A DNA stretch of 10,774 nucleotides from JAEKLB01 sp050249235 (GTDB lineage: Bacteria > Actinomycetota > Acidimicrobiia > Acidimicrobiales > CADCSY01), in NCBI GenBank assembly GCA_050249235.1, contig JBFWQW010000098.1, forward strand, positions 1 through 10,774. The letters run 5' to 3'. The first letter of the stretch is position 1, and each line of letters starts with the position of its first letter. The position numbers and the translations under genes are program-made. The notes under the pieces were generated by a model. That model ran no database searches. It had not been told where the DNA came from and saw only the letters and a list, made by a program, of their open reading frames with translations. Of this stretch, positions 1 through 6,073 are shown piece by piece.

Positions 1-2
1 TC

Positions 3-428
3 GACGACGCCCTCGTCAGCCGCCTGCGGGTGGCGGTGGCGCGGCTGAACCGGCGGCTCCGCCAGGAGGGCCTGGCCGCCGTCGAGATGACGCTCTCCCA
101 GCTCTCGGCCCTGGCGACCGTCGTCCGCCTGGGGACGGTGACGCTCGGCGAGCTGGCCGGCGAGGAGCGGGTGAAGCCCCCCACCATGACCCGCATCGTC
201 GACCGCCTCGAGGAGAGCGGCTACGTGCGCCGCACGCCCGACGCCGCCGACCGCCGCTGCGTGCGGGTCGAGCTGTCGGACGAGGGCCGCGCGCTGCTGG
301 CCGCCAGCCGCTCCCGCCGCGACGCGTTCCTCTCGGCCCGCGTCGAGGAGCTCGACGGCGCCGACCGAATCCAGCTCGACCGCCTGGTCGCGCTGCTCGA
401 GCACCTCCTCGACCGCGACCGTCCGTGA
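3..428 (+). CDS. MarR-family transcriptional regulator (5' end cut by the window)
   Basis: The protein is a winged helix-turn-helix regulator of the MarR type, which usually binds as a dimer to a palindrome near its own operon and is released by a small phenolic or drug-like ligand. The reading frame is open from base 3, and the residues before the first in-window GTG (position 30) already look like a MarR N-terminal helix (DALVSRLRVAVARLNRRL), so the true start lies just left of the window. About 141 codons are present, and MarR proteins are usually 140-160 residues, so little is missing. Visible parts are the HTH segment (LGELAGEERVKPPTMTRIVDRLEESGYV), the wing with the family DxRxxxVxLT-like stretch (DAADRRCVRVELSDEG), and a C-terminal dimerisation helix. 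Its TGA overlaps the GTG of the next gene by four bases, so regulator and exporter are translated together. The ligand cannot be told from sequence. Confidence 0.9.
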   Translation, partial: DDALVSRLRVAVARLNRRLRQEGLAAVEMTLSQLSALATVVRLGTVTLGELAGEERVKPPTMTRIVDRLEESGYVRRTPDAADRRCVRVELSDEGRALLAASRSRRDAFLSARVEELDGADRIQLDRLVALLEHLLDRDRP

Positions 429-1672
429 GCTCGACCTTCCGATCGCTCCGGCACCGCAACTTCCGCTACTTCTTCGCCGGCCAGGTCACCTCGGTGGCCG
501 GCACGTGGACGCAGACCATCGCCCAGTCCTGGCTCGTGCTCGACCTCTCGGGCAACCGGCCCATCTCGGTCGGGATCGTCACGGCCATGCAGTTCCTGCC
601 GAGCCTCGCGCTCGGCCTCTGGGGCGGGCTGCTCGCCGACCGCTTCGACAAGCGCCGCCTGCTCATGGCCTGCCAGGCGTCGATGGCGGTGGTGGCCGCC
701 GTCCTCGCCGTGGTCACCCTGGCCGGCTGGGCCGAGCTCTGGATCGTCTACACCGCGGCGTTCCTCACCGGCCTGGCCCTCGTTCCCGACACGCCGGCCC
801 GCCAGTCGTTCATCTCGGAGATGGTCCCGGACGAGGACCTCTCGAACGCCGTCAACCTCAACAGCGCCACCTTCAACGCGGCGCGCATCGTCGGCCCGGC
901 CATCGCCGGCGGCGTGCTCTGGGCCGGCGGCGCCGGCGCCTGCTTCGCGGTCAACGCCCTCTCCTACCTGGCCGTCATCGTCGCCCTCCTGCGCATGCGG
1001 CCGGCCGAGCTGCGGACCCACGAGCGCCTGGCGCGGGGCGCGGGGCAGCTCCGCGACGGGATCCGCTACATGTGGGCGACCCCCGACCTGCGGGCCCACC
1101 TCGCCTTCGCGGCCGTGATGGGCGGGCTGGGCATGAGCTTCCAAGTGGTCGTGCCGGTCCTCGCCAAGCTCACCTTCGGTGGCACCGAGGCGACCTTCAG
1201 CCTCCTCGTCGCCGCCCAGGGGGTGGGCGCGCTGCTCGGCGTCCTCCGCCTGGCGAGCAGGAGGCCGACGGGCCAGACGGTGACCCGGGCCGGGGTGGCC
1301 TTCGGGCTGGCCCTGTGCGGTGCGGCGCTGGTCCCCAGCCTGGTGGCGCTGGTCGCCGTGCTGGTCGCCGTCGGCTGGTTCATGATCGTCAGCCTCTCGG
1401 CCTCGAACGCCATCGTGCAGCTGATGAGCCGGGCCCAGTACCGGGGCCGGGTGCTCGCCCTCCGGGGCCTCTTCGTGCTCGGCGGCGCGCCGATCGGCGG
1501 GGTGGTCTCGGGGTGGATCAGCCAGGTGGCCGGACCCCGCTGGGCCCTGGCCGTGGCCGGCTCCGTCACCGCCACGGTGACCCTCCTGCTGGCCCCGGCC
1601 ATGACCGGCCGCCGCCTCCCGGCCCCTGCGACGATCCCGACCCCGGCCCCGGCCGCCGGGCTGGTCGACTGA
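425..1672 (+). CDS. MFS transporter, MFS_3/DHA3-like efflux permease
   Basis: This 415-residue integral membrane protein is of the major facilitator superfamily, closest in style to the EntS/DHA3-type exporters (MFS_3), which expel drugs, siderophores or macrolides by proton antiport. The start SSTFRSLRHRNFRYFFAGQVTSVAG is typical of this subfamily. The cytoplasmic loop 2-3 motif A is present as GGLLADRFDKRRLL. The PARQSFISEMVP and N-A-x-x-L-N-S stretches that follow helix 4 in this family are also present. About twelve hydrophobic segments can be counted over the whole length, so it is full size. The GTG start shares four bases with the MarR stop and has no Shine-Dalgarno of its own, indicating translational coupling. 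MarR plus DHA3 exporter suggests inducible efflux of a toxic compound; the substrate is unknown. The short tail is proline/alanine rich. Confidence 0.92.
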   Translation: MSSTFRSLRHRNFRYFFAGQVTSVAGTWTQTIAQSWLVLDLSGNRPISVGIVTAMQFLPSLALGLWGGLLADRFDKRRLLMACQASMAVVAAVLAVVTLAGWAELWIVYTAAFLTGLALVPDTPARQSFISEMVPDEDLSNAVNLNSATFNAARIVGPAIAGGVLWAGGAGACFAVNALSYLAVIVALLRMRPAELRTHERLARGAGQLRDGIRYMWATPDLRAHLAFAAVMGGLGMSFQVVVPVLAKLTFGGTEATFSLLVAAQGVGALLGVLRLASRRPTGQTVTRAGVAFGLALCGAALVPSLVALVAVLVAVGWFMIVSLSASNAIVQLMSRAQYRGRVLALRGLFVLGGAPIGGVVSGWISQVAGPRWALAVAGSVTATVTLLLAPAMTGRRLPAPATIPTPAPAAGLVD

Positions 1673-1688
1673 GCCCGCGTCGGTCGAC
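1664..1688. terminator. Hairpin at the MFS/TerC convergent junction
   Basis: Bases 1664-1672 pair with 1680-1688 (GTCGACTGA against TCGGTCGAC, 9 bp including one G-T/G-U pair) around a 7-base loop. The hairpin covers the exporter's stop codon and sits in the 31-base gap before the TerC stop on the other strand. There is no T-tract, which is common in high-GC actinobacteria. A role as a bidirectional terminator is inferred from position and structure only. The right arm overlaps one copy of the repeated 3'-end motif. Confidence 0.45.
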
Positions 1689-1698
1689 GGAGAACGAG
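1682..1698 (-). repeat. Copy 1 of a recurrent 3'-end motif (after TerC)
   Basis: On the minus strand this reads CTCGTTCTCCGTCGACC and begins 5 bases after the TerC stop codon. It differs by one base from each of the copies at 8003-8019 and 8041-8057. All three copies lie in the same sense orientation just downstream of a stop codon. The function is unknown. Part of a terminator, a 3' UTR protein or RNA-binding site, or a dispersed intergenic repeat are the obvious possibilities. Confidence 0.6.
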
Positions 1699-1703
1699 GG
1701 GGG

Positions 1704-2726
1704 TCAGCCGGGGGTGGCCGGCGGCTCGGCGCTGGCCTCCTCCTCGGATCGGGCATCACGCTGCTCGGCCCGGAGCGAGGCACCGACGGCCACGCCGAGC
1801 ACGCCGAAGATCACGAGCAGGCTGAGCCACGTGGGCACGTGGTACACGTCGGTGAGGAGCATCTTCGCGCCGACGAAGAAGAGGATCCCGCCCAGCCCGA
1901 CGTCGAGGTAGCGGAACCGGCCGGCCATCCCCGCCAGCAGGAAGTAGAGCGACCGGAGCCCGAGGATGGCGAAGGCGTTCGAGGCGAAGACGATGAACTG
2001 CTCCCGGCTGACGGCGAGGATGGCCGGGATCGAGTCGACCGCGAAGACCACGTCGGTCGTCTCGATCAGGATGAGCACCGCGAACAGCGGGGTGGCCAGC
2101 CGGCGCCCGGTCGACCGGGTGAACAGCTTCTGGCCGTCGTACTCGTTCGTCGAGGGCACCAGCCGCCGGACCAGCCGGAGCACCGGGTTCGACTCGGGGT
2201 GCACGCTCCCCTCGGAGTGCCGGGCGATCCGCACGGCGGTGACGATGAGGAACGCCCCGAAGACGTACAGCACCCAGTCGAACCGCTCGATCAGCGCGAC
2301 GCCGGCGAAGATGAACGCGGCCCGGAGGACGAGCGCCCCGAAGATGCCCCAGAAGAGCACGCGGAACTGGTACATCGGCGGCACGCCGAAGTAGCCGAAG
2401 ATCACCGCCCAGACGAAGACGTTGTCGACCGAGAGGCTCTTCTCGATCAGGTAGCCGGACAGGTACTCGCCGGCTGCCGTGCCGCCCTGCCAGCCGAGCA
2501 CGACGAAGGTGAAGGACAGCCCGAGGCCCACCCACACCGCCGACTCGATGGCGGCCTCCTTGAACGTGATCACGTGGGCCGTGCGGTGCACCAGCAGGAG
2601 GTCGGCGATCAGCAGCACGGCGATGGTGCCGACCAGCGCGACCCAGGCCCACGCCGGCGTGTCGAAGCTCGCGAAGCCGTCGGCCTTGGCCGCCGCCGCG
2701 AACAGGGTGGTCGACGATCCGTCCAT
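1704..2726 (-). CDS. TerC-family integral membrane protein
   Basis: This 340-residue multi-pass inner-membrane protein belongs to the TerC/Alx family (Pfam TerC). Members are tied to manganese or other metal export, to metalation of secreted proteins and, in some clusters, to tellurite resistance. Both family signatures with membrane-embedded acidic residues are present: EKSLSVDNVFVW (Asp101) and ETTDVVFAVDSIPA (Glu222, Asp225, Asp231). About eight or nine hydrophobic segments span residues 25-320, followed by an acidic, proline-rich cytoplasmic tail (EQRDARSEEE...). The ATG at 2726 is preferred to the GTG at 2729 because GAGGAG lies four to five bases before the ATG but only one base before the GTG. 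No other ter genes are nearby, so a metal-homeostasis role is more likely than a tellurite cassette. That is inference. Confidence 0.93.
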   Translation of the reverse strand: MDGSSTTLFAAAAKADGFASFDTPAWAWVALVGTIAVLLIADLLLVHRTAHVITFKEAAIESAVWVGLGLSFTFVVLGWQGGTAAGEYLSGYLIEKSLSVDNVFVWAVIFGYFGVPPMYQFRVLFWGIFGALVLRAAFIFAGVALIERFDWVLYVFGAFLIVTAVRIARHSEGSVHPESNPVLRLVRRLVPSTNEYDGQKLFTRSTGRRLATPLFAVLILIETTDVVFAVDSIPAILAVSREQFIVFASNAFAILGLRSLYFLLAGMAGRFRYLDVGLGGILFFVGAKMLLTDVYHVPTWLSLLVIFGVLGVAVGASLRAEQRDARSEEEASAEPPATPG

Positions 2727-3014
2727 CACGCTCCTCGATCGGGCTGGTCGGAACGGGGACCCGCGCCGACGTCGTCAGCCCGGCGGGCGGGGACGGCGGT
2801 GGCACCGAGCGGGCCGGGGATCGGGAGCGTGGGTGCCATGGGAGGTCGCCGTGGCGACCGGCTCACTGTACCGGCGGCCGCTCCCCACCTCGCCGGCTCC
2901 ACGCCGGCTCGGCTCCGGCACACGGATCGTCCCCCCGGCGGGGAACCGAGCGTGGAAGACCCGCGTGGAGCCTCGAAGCCGAGCCGCCGGACGTCGAGCC
3001 GTCGGAAGCCCGGG
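2727..3014 (-). promoter_or_regulatory. TerC upstream region (288 bp, gene-free)
   Basis: This gap lies between the oxidoreductase stop (3015) and TerC and should hold the TerC promoter. On the minus strand a TANNNT-type -10 (TACAGT, bases 2870-2865) stands about 140 bases before the TerC ATG, without a convincing -35. Just downstream of it is a near-perfect inverted repeat, GGTCGCC/GGCGACC at 2844-2859, which could be a hairpin or an operator. A short open frame from an ATG at about 2840 ends in TGATG overlapping the TerC start, but it has no ribosome site. I could not match the region to the manganese yybP-ykoY riboswitch often found before TerC genes. The stretch 2871-3014 holds several GGCTC/GAGCC-type repeats but nothing I recognise. 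Confidence 0.35.
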
Positions 3015-3839
3015 TCAGAGCCCCGGCGGGCCGGCCCGGACCCGGTCCCGCATCGCCGGGGCGGCGCCGCCCCAGGGGTGGAGCGACTCCAGCCACCAGT
3101 TCGCCCCCGCGTCCCGCCAGGCGCCGACGGCGGCGGTGTCCGACGGCGAGGCGGTGCTGCCGCTGGCGACGTAGGCGAAGCCGTCGTCGACCCGCCCCAC
3201 GGCCTCGCGGACGGCGACGAGGTCGTCGACGGTGAACACGCCGCCGTCGACGTCGTCCCGCTTGCGGGGCACGACCCCGTCGTGGCGGGCGGCCCGGGCG
3301 AAGGGCGCCGGGTTCGGCCAGTGGCCGCCGACCCAGATCGGGATGGTGGCGCCCACCGGGCCCGGGAGAAGGGGCGGGCAGTGGACCACGAGGTGCTCGC
3401 CGTCGAGGTCGACGGGTCCGCCCCCGAGCATCCCGGCGAGGACGGCCAGGGATTCGTCGAGCCGGGCGCCGCGGCCCCGCAGCGGCTCCCCGAACGACAC
3501 GAAGTCGTGGTCGTCGCCCAGGCCGACGCCGAGGACGGCGCGGCCGCCCGACAGCCGGTCGAGGGTCACGATCTCCCGGGCCACCTTCTGCGGCCGGCGA
3601 CGGGCGAGGGGCGTCACCATCGTGCCGAGCCGCACCCGAGCGGTGACCGTGGCCGCGGCCGCGAGGCAGAGCCACGGATCCGCGATCGGCGGCGTGCCGC
3701 CCCACACCGGGTTCCAGCTGACGTGGTCCCAGAGGAAGAAGGCGTCCCACCCGGCCGCCTCCGCCTCCGCTGCCATGGCCATGATCGTCCGGGGATCGGA
3801 CCACTCGCCGAAGGGGGGAAGCGTCAGCGCGGCCCGCAC
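3015..3839 (-). CDS. LLM-class (luciferase-like) flavin- or F420-dependent oxidoreductase
   Basis: This 274-residue protein has the bacterial luciferase-like TIM-barrel fold. The family uses FMN or coenzyme F420 to oxidise or reduce small organic substrates. Seen in the sequence are a first beta strand with LPPFGEWSD, the AEAAGWDAFFLWDHV motif (residues 26-40) typical of F420-type members, RVRLGTMVTPLARRRPQKVAREIVTLDRLSGGRAVLGVGLG (about 68-108) with the classic P-x-x-x-A-x-x-x-x-T-L-D-x-L-S-x-G-R pattern, and IPIWVGG (about 166-172). It is shorter than the common 300-350 residue members but has all core strands. GTG 3839 is the first possible start because an in-frame TAG lies at 3851-3849. 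The gene appears to be transcribed alone. Substrate and the choice between FMN and F420 are not decidable here. Confidence 0.88.
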   Translation of the reverse strand: MRAALTLPPFGEWSDPRTIMAMAAEAEAAGWDAFFLWDHVSWNPVWGGTPPIADPWLCLAAAATVTARVRLGTMVTPLARRRPQKVAREIVTLDRLSGGRAVLGVGLGDDHDFVSFGEPLRGRGARLDESLAVLAGMLGGGPVDLDGEHLVVHCPPLLPGPVGATIPIWVGGHWPNPAPFARAARHDGVVPRKRDDVDGGVFTVDDLVAVREAVGRVDDGFAYVASGSTASPSDTAAVGAWRDAGANWWLESLHPWGGAAPAMRDRVRAGPPGL

Positions 3840-3845
3840 GCCGTC

Positions 3846-3870
3846 ACGCTAGGCACGGCGGCGCCGTGCC
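3846..3870 (-). promoter_or_regulatory. Leaderless-type promoter with a perfect inverted repeat
   Basis: On the minus strand TAGCGT (3851-3846) stands six bases before the oxidoreductase GTG, the spacing expected for a leaderless actinobacterial transcript, and there is no Shine-Dalgarno. Immediately upstream, in the -10/-35 spacer, bases 3852-3859 and 3863-3870 form a perfect 8-bp inverted repeat (GGCACGGC/GCCGTGCC) with a three-base centre. It could be a repressor site that blocks RNA polymerase, or the terminator hairpin of the helix-turn-helix gene ending 22 bases further upstream. I see no good -35 hexamer. Confidence 0.4.
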
Positions 3871-3891
3871 GGCCCGTTCCGGGTTGGAGCA

Positions 3892-3908
3892 GTCAGGTCA
3901 GGTCAGGT
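3892..3908. repeat. Short tandem repeat (GTCAG)x3 at a stop codon
   Basis: Three perfect copies of the pentamer GTCAG (3892-3906) plus two bases. On the minus strand they place TGA codons in all three frames at the end of the helix-turn-helix gene, so gain or loss of one unit would alter only the last few residues. Confidence 0.8.
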
Positions 3909-4336
3909 GCCGGCGGGAGGCGACGCCAGGAGGGGCCCGGCGTGTCCGGATCGGCGTGGAGCAGGCGGGACACCCGCTGGCGGGAGACGCCGAACTCCCT
4001 GGCGATCTGCTCGATGGTCATGCCCTCGTCGCGGAGGACCCGGGCCGCGATGCGGCGCAGCCGGGTGCCGGCCGCGGCGATGGCCTGCAGGTCCATCGTG
4101 GCGATCTCGAGCAGGAGGGGGCGCTCCGCCGAGGCGATGATGGCGCTGTAGGCCATTCCCTCCCGCCGCAGCCGGATGGCCCGCTCGGCCTGGGCCTCGG
4201 CCCTGGCCAGCCGACCGGCGTTGGCGCGGAGCACGTCGACGAGCGCCGTGATGGCGTCGAGCACGTCTCCGTCCTCGTCGTCGAGCCGATCGTGGGCGTC
4301 GCCGTCTTCGTCGTCAGTATCCGCCGCTACCGTCAC
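3893..4336 (-). CDS. Small helix-turn-helix DNA-binding protein, function unknown
   Basis: This 147-residue predicted cytoplasmic DNA-binding protein cannot be placed in a named family. Residues 1-24 are strongly acidic (DTDDEDGD, DDEDGD). Residues 25-100 are rich in Ala, Leu and Arg and likely helical (ALVDVLRANAGRLARAEAQAERAIRLRREG). Residues 105-127, MTIEQIAREFGVSRQRVSRLLH, are a clear helix-turn-helix similar to sigma-70 region 4 or resolvase-type readers. The short tail is proline rich. The start is GTG 4336, with GGAAGG three bases upstream, closer than usual. The stop lies in a tandem GTCAG repeat. It is divergent from the membrane diguanylate cyclase, and the shared gap contains a perfect inverted repeat, so a local regulator role is a reasonable inference. 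An anti-sense regulator or nucleoid protein would fit as well. Confidence 0.75.
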   Translation of the reverse strand: MTVAADTDDEDGDAHDRLDDEDGDVLDAITALVDVLRANAGRLARAEAQAERAIRLRREGMAYSAIIASAERPLLLEIATMDLQAIAAAGTRLRRIAARVLRDEGMTIEQIAREFGVSRQRVSRLLHADPDTPGPSWRRLPPAPDLT

Positions 4337-4504
4337 GAACCTTCCGCCTTGGTCGTCTTGCGTCGTGTCTACACCGGGCGGTGCGGGGAGGGCGGGAACC
4401 GCGCCCTCCCCGGTTGGTGCCGGGCTCCGATTCGCCGACGACCGTCCGGGTCCCTTCGCCCACCTCGTGGTTCACCCCGGCCCCGGTCGTGCCGATGCAT
4501 CCAC
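4337..4504. promoter_or_regulatory. Divergent promoter region, HTH gene / diguanylate cyclase
   Basis: This 168-base gap must contain the promoters for both flanking genes. The clearest element is the hairpin at 4384-4412, listed separately. On the minus strand TGTAGACA (about 4375-4368) is a weak extended -10 candidate for the HTH gene. No convincing -10/-35 pair or Shine-Dalgarno is visible before the diguanylate cyclase. I saw no c-di-GMP riboswitch signature. Confidence 0.4.
4384..4412. promoter_or_regulatory. Perfect 11-bp inverted repeat / hairpin
   Basis: CGGGGAGGGCG (4384-4394) is exactly complementary to CGCCCTCCCCG (4402-4412), with a seven-base spacer GGAACCG. In DNA it is a candidate operator for the divergently encoded HTH protein. 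In RNA it would be a very stable stem-loop in the 5' leader of the diguanylate cyclase, about 93-121 bases before its proposed GTG. There is no following T-run. Which role applies is not decidable from sequence. Confidence 0.6.
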
Positions 4505-5986
4505 GTGCGACCGATCCCGACCGCGGCCGCCCGAGGACTGCCCACCGTCCTGGCGGTGCTCGCCTACCTGCTCCTCCCCCCCGACGGGGTCGACGCCGTC
4601 CTGCCCGTCTTCGGCATGGCCTGCGCGACCGCGGTGCTGTGGCGAGCCGCCCGCGGACGGGCCGAGATCGCCTGGTGGCTCGTCGGCGCGGCCCTCTTCC
4701 AGTCAGCGATCGGCGAGGTCCTGTGGTTCACGTTCGAGCACGTCTGGCACACCGACCCGTTCCCGTCCGTGGCCGACCTCTTCTACCTCTCGACCTATCC
4801 CCTGCTGGGCGCGGCCTTCGTCCTGCTCCTGCGCCGGGAGCTGCCCGGTGGCGACCGGGCCAGCCTCATCGACTCGCTGATCGTGGTGGCCGGCGCCAGC
4901 GCCCTGGCACTCGTCCTGGTCGTCGAGCCCTACGTGGGGACGGGGGGCTCGGCGCTCGAGGTCGTGGTCGGCCTCGCCTACCCCCTCGGCGACCTGCTGA
5001 TCTTCGGCTTCCTCGCCCGACTGCTGCTCGCCCCGGCCAGCCATCCCTGGCCGATCCGCATCCTCGCCGCCGCCACGGTCGCGGAGCTGGTTTCCGACAT
5101 CACCTTCGTGGCGCTCGACCTGCGGGGCGACTACCAGAGCGGCGGGATCGCCGACCTGGGCTGGGTCCTGTGGTTCGGGCTGACCGCGATGGCGGCCTGG
5201 CTGCCCATGGCCGCCCCCGCCCAGGCCGGACCCGCGCCCCGGTCGGACCTGCCGCCGTCCCGGCTCGTGCTGCTCGGCGCGGCCTCCCTCATGGCGCCCG
5301 CCGTCCTGGTCGTCACCGACCTCCGCCACGACACGGTGGACGGCCTCGGCGTCGGGCTCGTCACCGGGGCCGCCTTCCTGCTCGTGCTCACCCGCATGGC
5401 CGGGCTCGTTCGCCAGGTCCAGGCCGATGCCGCCACCCTCACCGAGCTGAGCGAGCTCGACCCGCTCACCGCGCTCGCCAACCGCCGGGTGTGGGACCGG
5501 GAGCTGCCCAGGGCCGTCGAGGCCGCCCGGCGCCACGGCCGGGTGCTCGCCGTGGCCCTCGTCGACCTCGACCTCTTCAAACACCTCAACGACACCAAGG
5601 GCCACGCCGAGGGCGACCGGGTGCTGCGCAGCGCGGCCCGCAACTGGTCGCGGCAGCTCCGGTCGGGTGACCTCCTCGCCCGCATCGGCGGCGAGGAGTT
5701 CGGCGTCCTGCTGCCGGGAGCCGACGAGTCCACGGCCATGGAGGTCGTCGAGCGGATCCGGGCGGCCTGCCCCCGCCCCATGACCTGCTCGGCCGGGGTC
5801 GCCGTCCTGCAGGCCGGCGAGACGGCCCGCGACGTGGTCGCCCGGGCCGACGGGTCGCTCTACCTGGCCAAGGCCCGGGGCCGCGACCTCGCCATCCTCA
5901 GCCCCCGGACCGAACCGCTCGACCTCGACCACGACGAGGGCCCGCGGGGCCGGTCGTCGGGGGGTCGGGCTACGAGAAGCGGGTGA
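4505..5986 (+). CDS. Membrane-anchored diguanylate cyclase (GGDEF domain)
   Basis: The enzyme makes cyclic di-GMP from two GTP at the inner membrane. With the GTG at 4505 it has 493 residues. Residues about 10-290 are eight or nine hydrophobic segments with the conserved loop HTDPFPSVADLFYLSTYPLLG, an N-terminal sensor region seen in many actinobacterial cyclases. A short linker (RMAGLVRQVQADAATLTELSELD) leads to the GGDEF domain from D319 (DPLTALANRR). The metal/substrate stretch VDLDLFKHLNDTKGHAEGD is intact, the active site is GGEEF at 395-399, and the inhibitory I-site RSGD (386-389) stands exactly five residues before it. Catalysis with product inhibition is therefore predicted. No EAL domain is present. 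The start is uncertain: the frame is open far upstream, but 4505 is the last start codon before the first membrane helix, and no Shine-Dalgarno supports it. Confidence 0.9.
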   Translation: MRPIPTAAARGLPTVLAVLAYLLLPPDGVDAVLPVFGMACATAVLWRAARGRAEIAWWLVGAALFQSAIGEVLWFTFEHVWHTDPFPSVADLFYLSTYPLLGAAFVLLLRRELPGGDRASLIDSLIVVAGASALALVLVVEPYVGTGGSALEVVVGLAYPLGDLLIFGFLARLLLAPASHPWPIRILAAATVAELVSDITFVALDLRGDYQSGGIADLGWVLWFGLTAMAAWLPMAAPAQAGPAPRSDLPPSRLVLLGAASLMAPAVLVVTDLRHDTVDGLGVGLVTGAAFLLVLTRMAGLVRQVQADAATLTELSELDPLTALANRRVWDRELPRAVEAARRHGRVLAVALVDLDLFKHLNDTKGHAEGDRVLRSAARNWSRQLRSGDLLARIGGEEFGVLLPGADESTAMEVVERIRAACPRPMTCSAGVAVLQAGETARDVVARADGSLYLAKARGRDLAILSPRTEPLDLDHDEGPRGRSSGGRATRSG

Positions 5987-6073
5987 CGAAGCCCCGGGCC
6001 CGGAAGACCCGGAGCATGCGGACCGCTGCGGCGCGTTCCCGGCCCGGCGTGACGCCGGCCAGCCGGCGGCGTC
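5987..6073. terminator. Convergent junction with a hairpin after the aldo/keto reductase
   Basis: This 85-base gap separates the ends of the diguanylate cyclase and the aldo/keto reductase. Bases 6051-6057 (GACGCCG) pair with 6067-6073 (CGGCGTC), and two more pairs form across a one-base bulge. The stem overlaps the reductase stop codon (6074-6072). No T-tract follows on either strand. A terminator role is inferred. Confidence 0.4.

Noticed and set aside
2106..2119. Perfect 14-base palindrome CCCGGTCGACCGGG
   Set aside because: It lies inside the TerC coding sequence in the hydrophilic loop (TRSTGR) and is explained by codon composition.
1704..2726. Tellurite-resistance cluster
   Set aside because: Only TerC is present. 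No terZABDE-type genes flank it, and TerC proteins commonly occur alone.
2727..3014. yybP-ykoY manganese riboswitch before TerC
   Set aside because: The conserved loop sequences could not be found on the minus strand. A covariance search would be needed to exclude a divergent form.
1839..4151. Very long open frame on the + strand spanning TerC and the oxidoreductase antisense
   Set aside because: Its translation is dominated by low-complexity Arg/Asp/Glu/Gly/Pro text with no domain. It is the mirror of real minus-strand genes in very GC-rich DNA. Similar long frames at 221-1783 (-), 4703-5932 (-) and 8627-10087 (+) were dropped for the same reason.
4337..4504. Cyclic di-GMP riboswitch before the diguanylate cyclase
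   Set aside because: The hairpin present lacks the conserved GEMM core and tetraloop-receptor sequences.
5970..6071. Thirty-three open codons in frame after the aldo/keto reductase stop, ending in GFVTRFS
   Set aside because: It looks protein-like, but the reductase already ends at its normal family length, the stretch overlaps the diguanylate cyclase end, and a terminator-like hairpin covers the stop. Chance open frame is the simpler reading.
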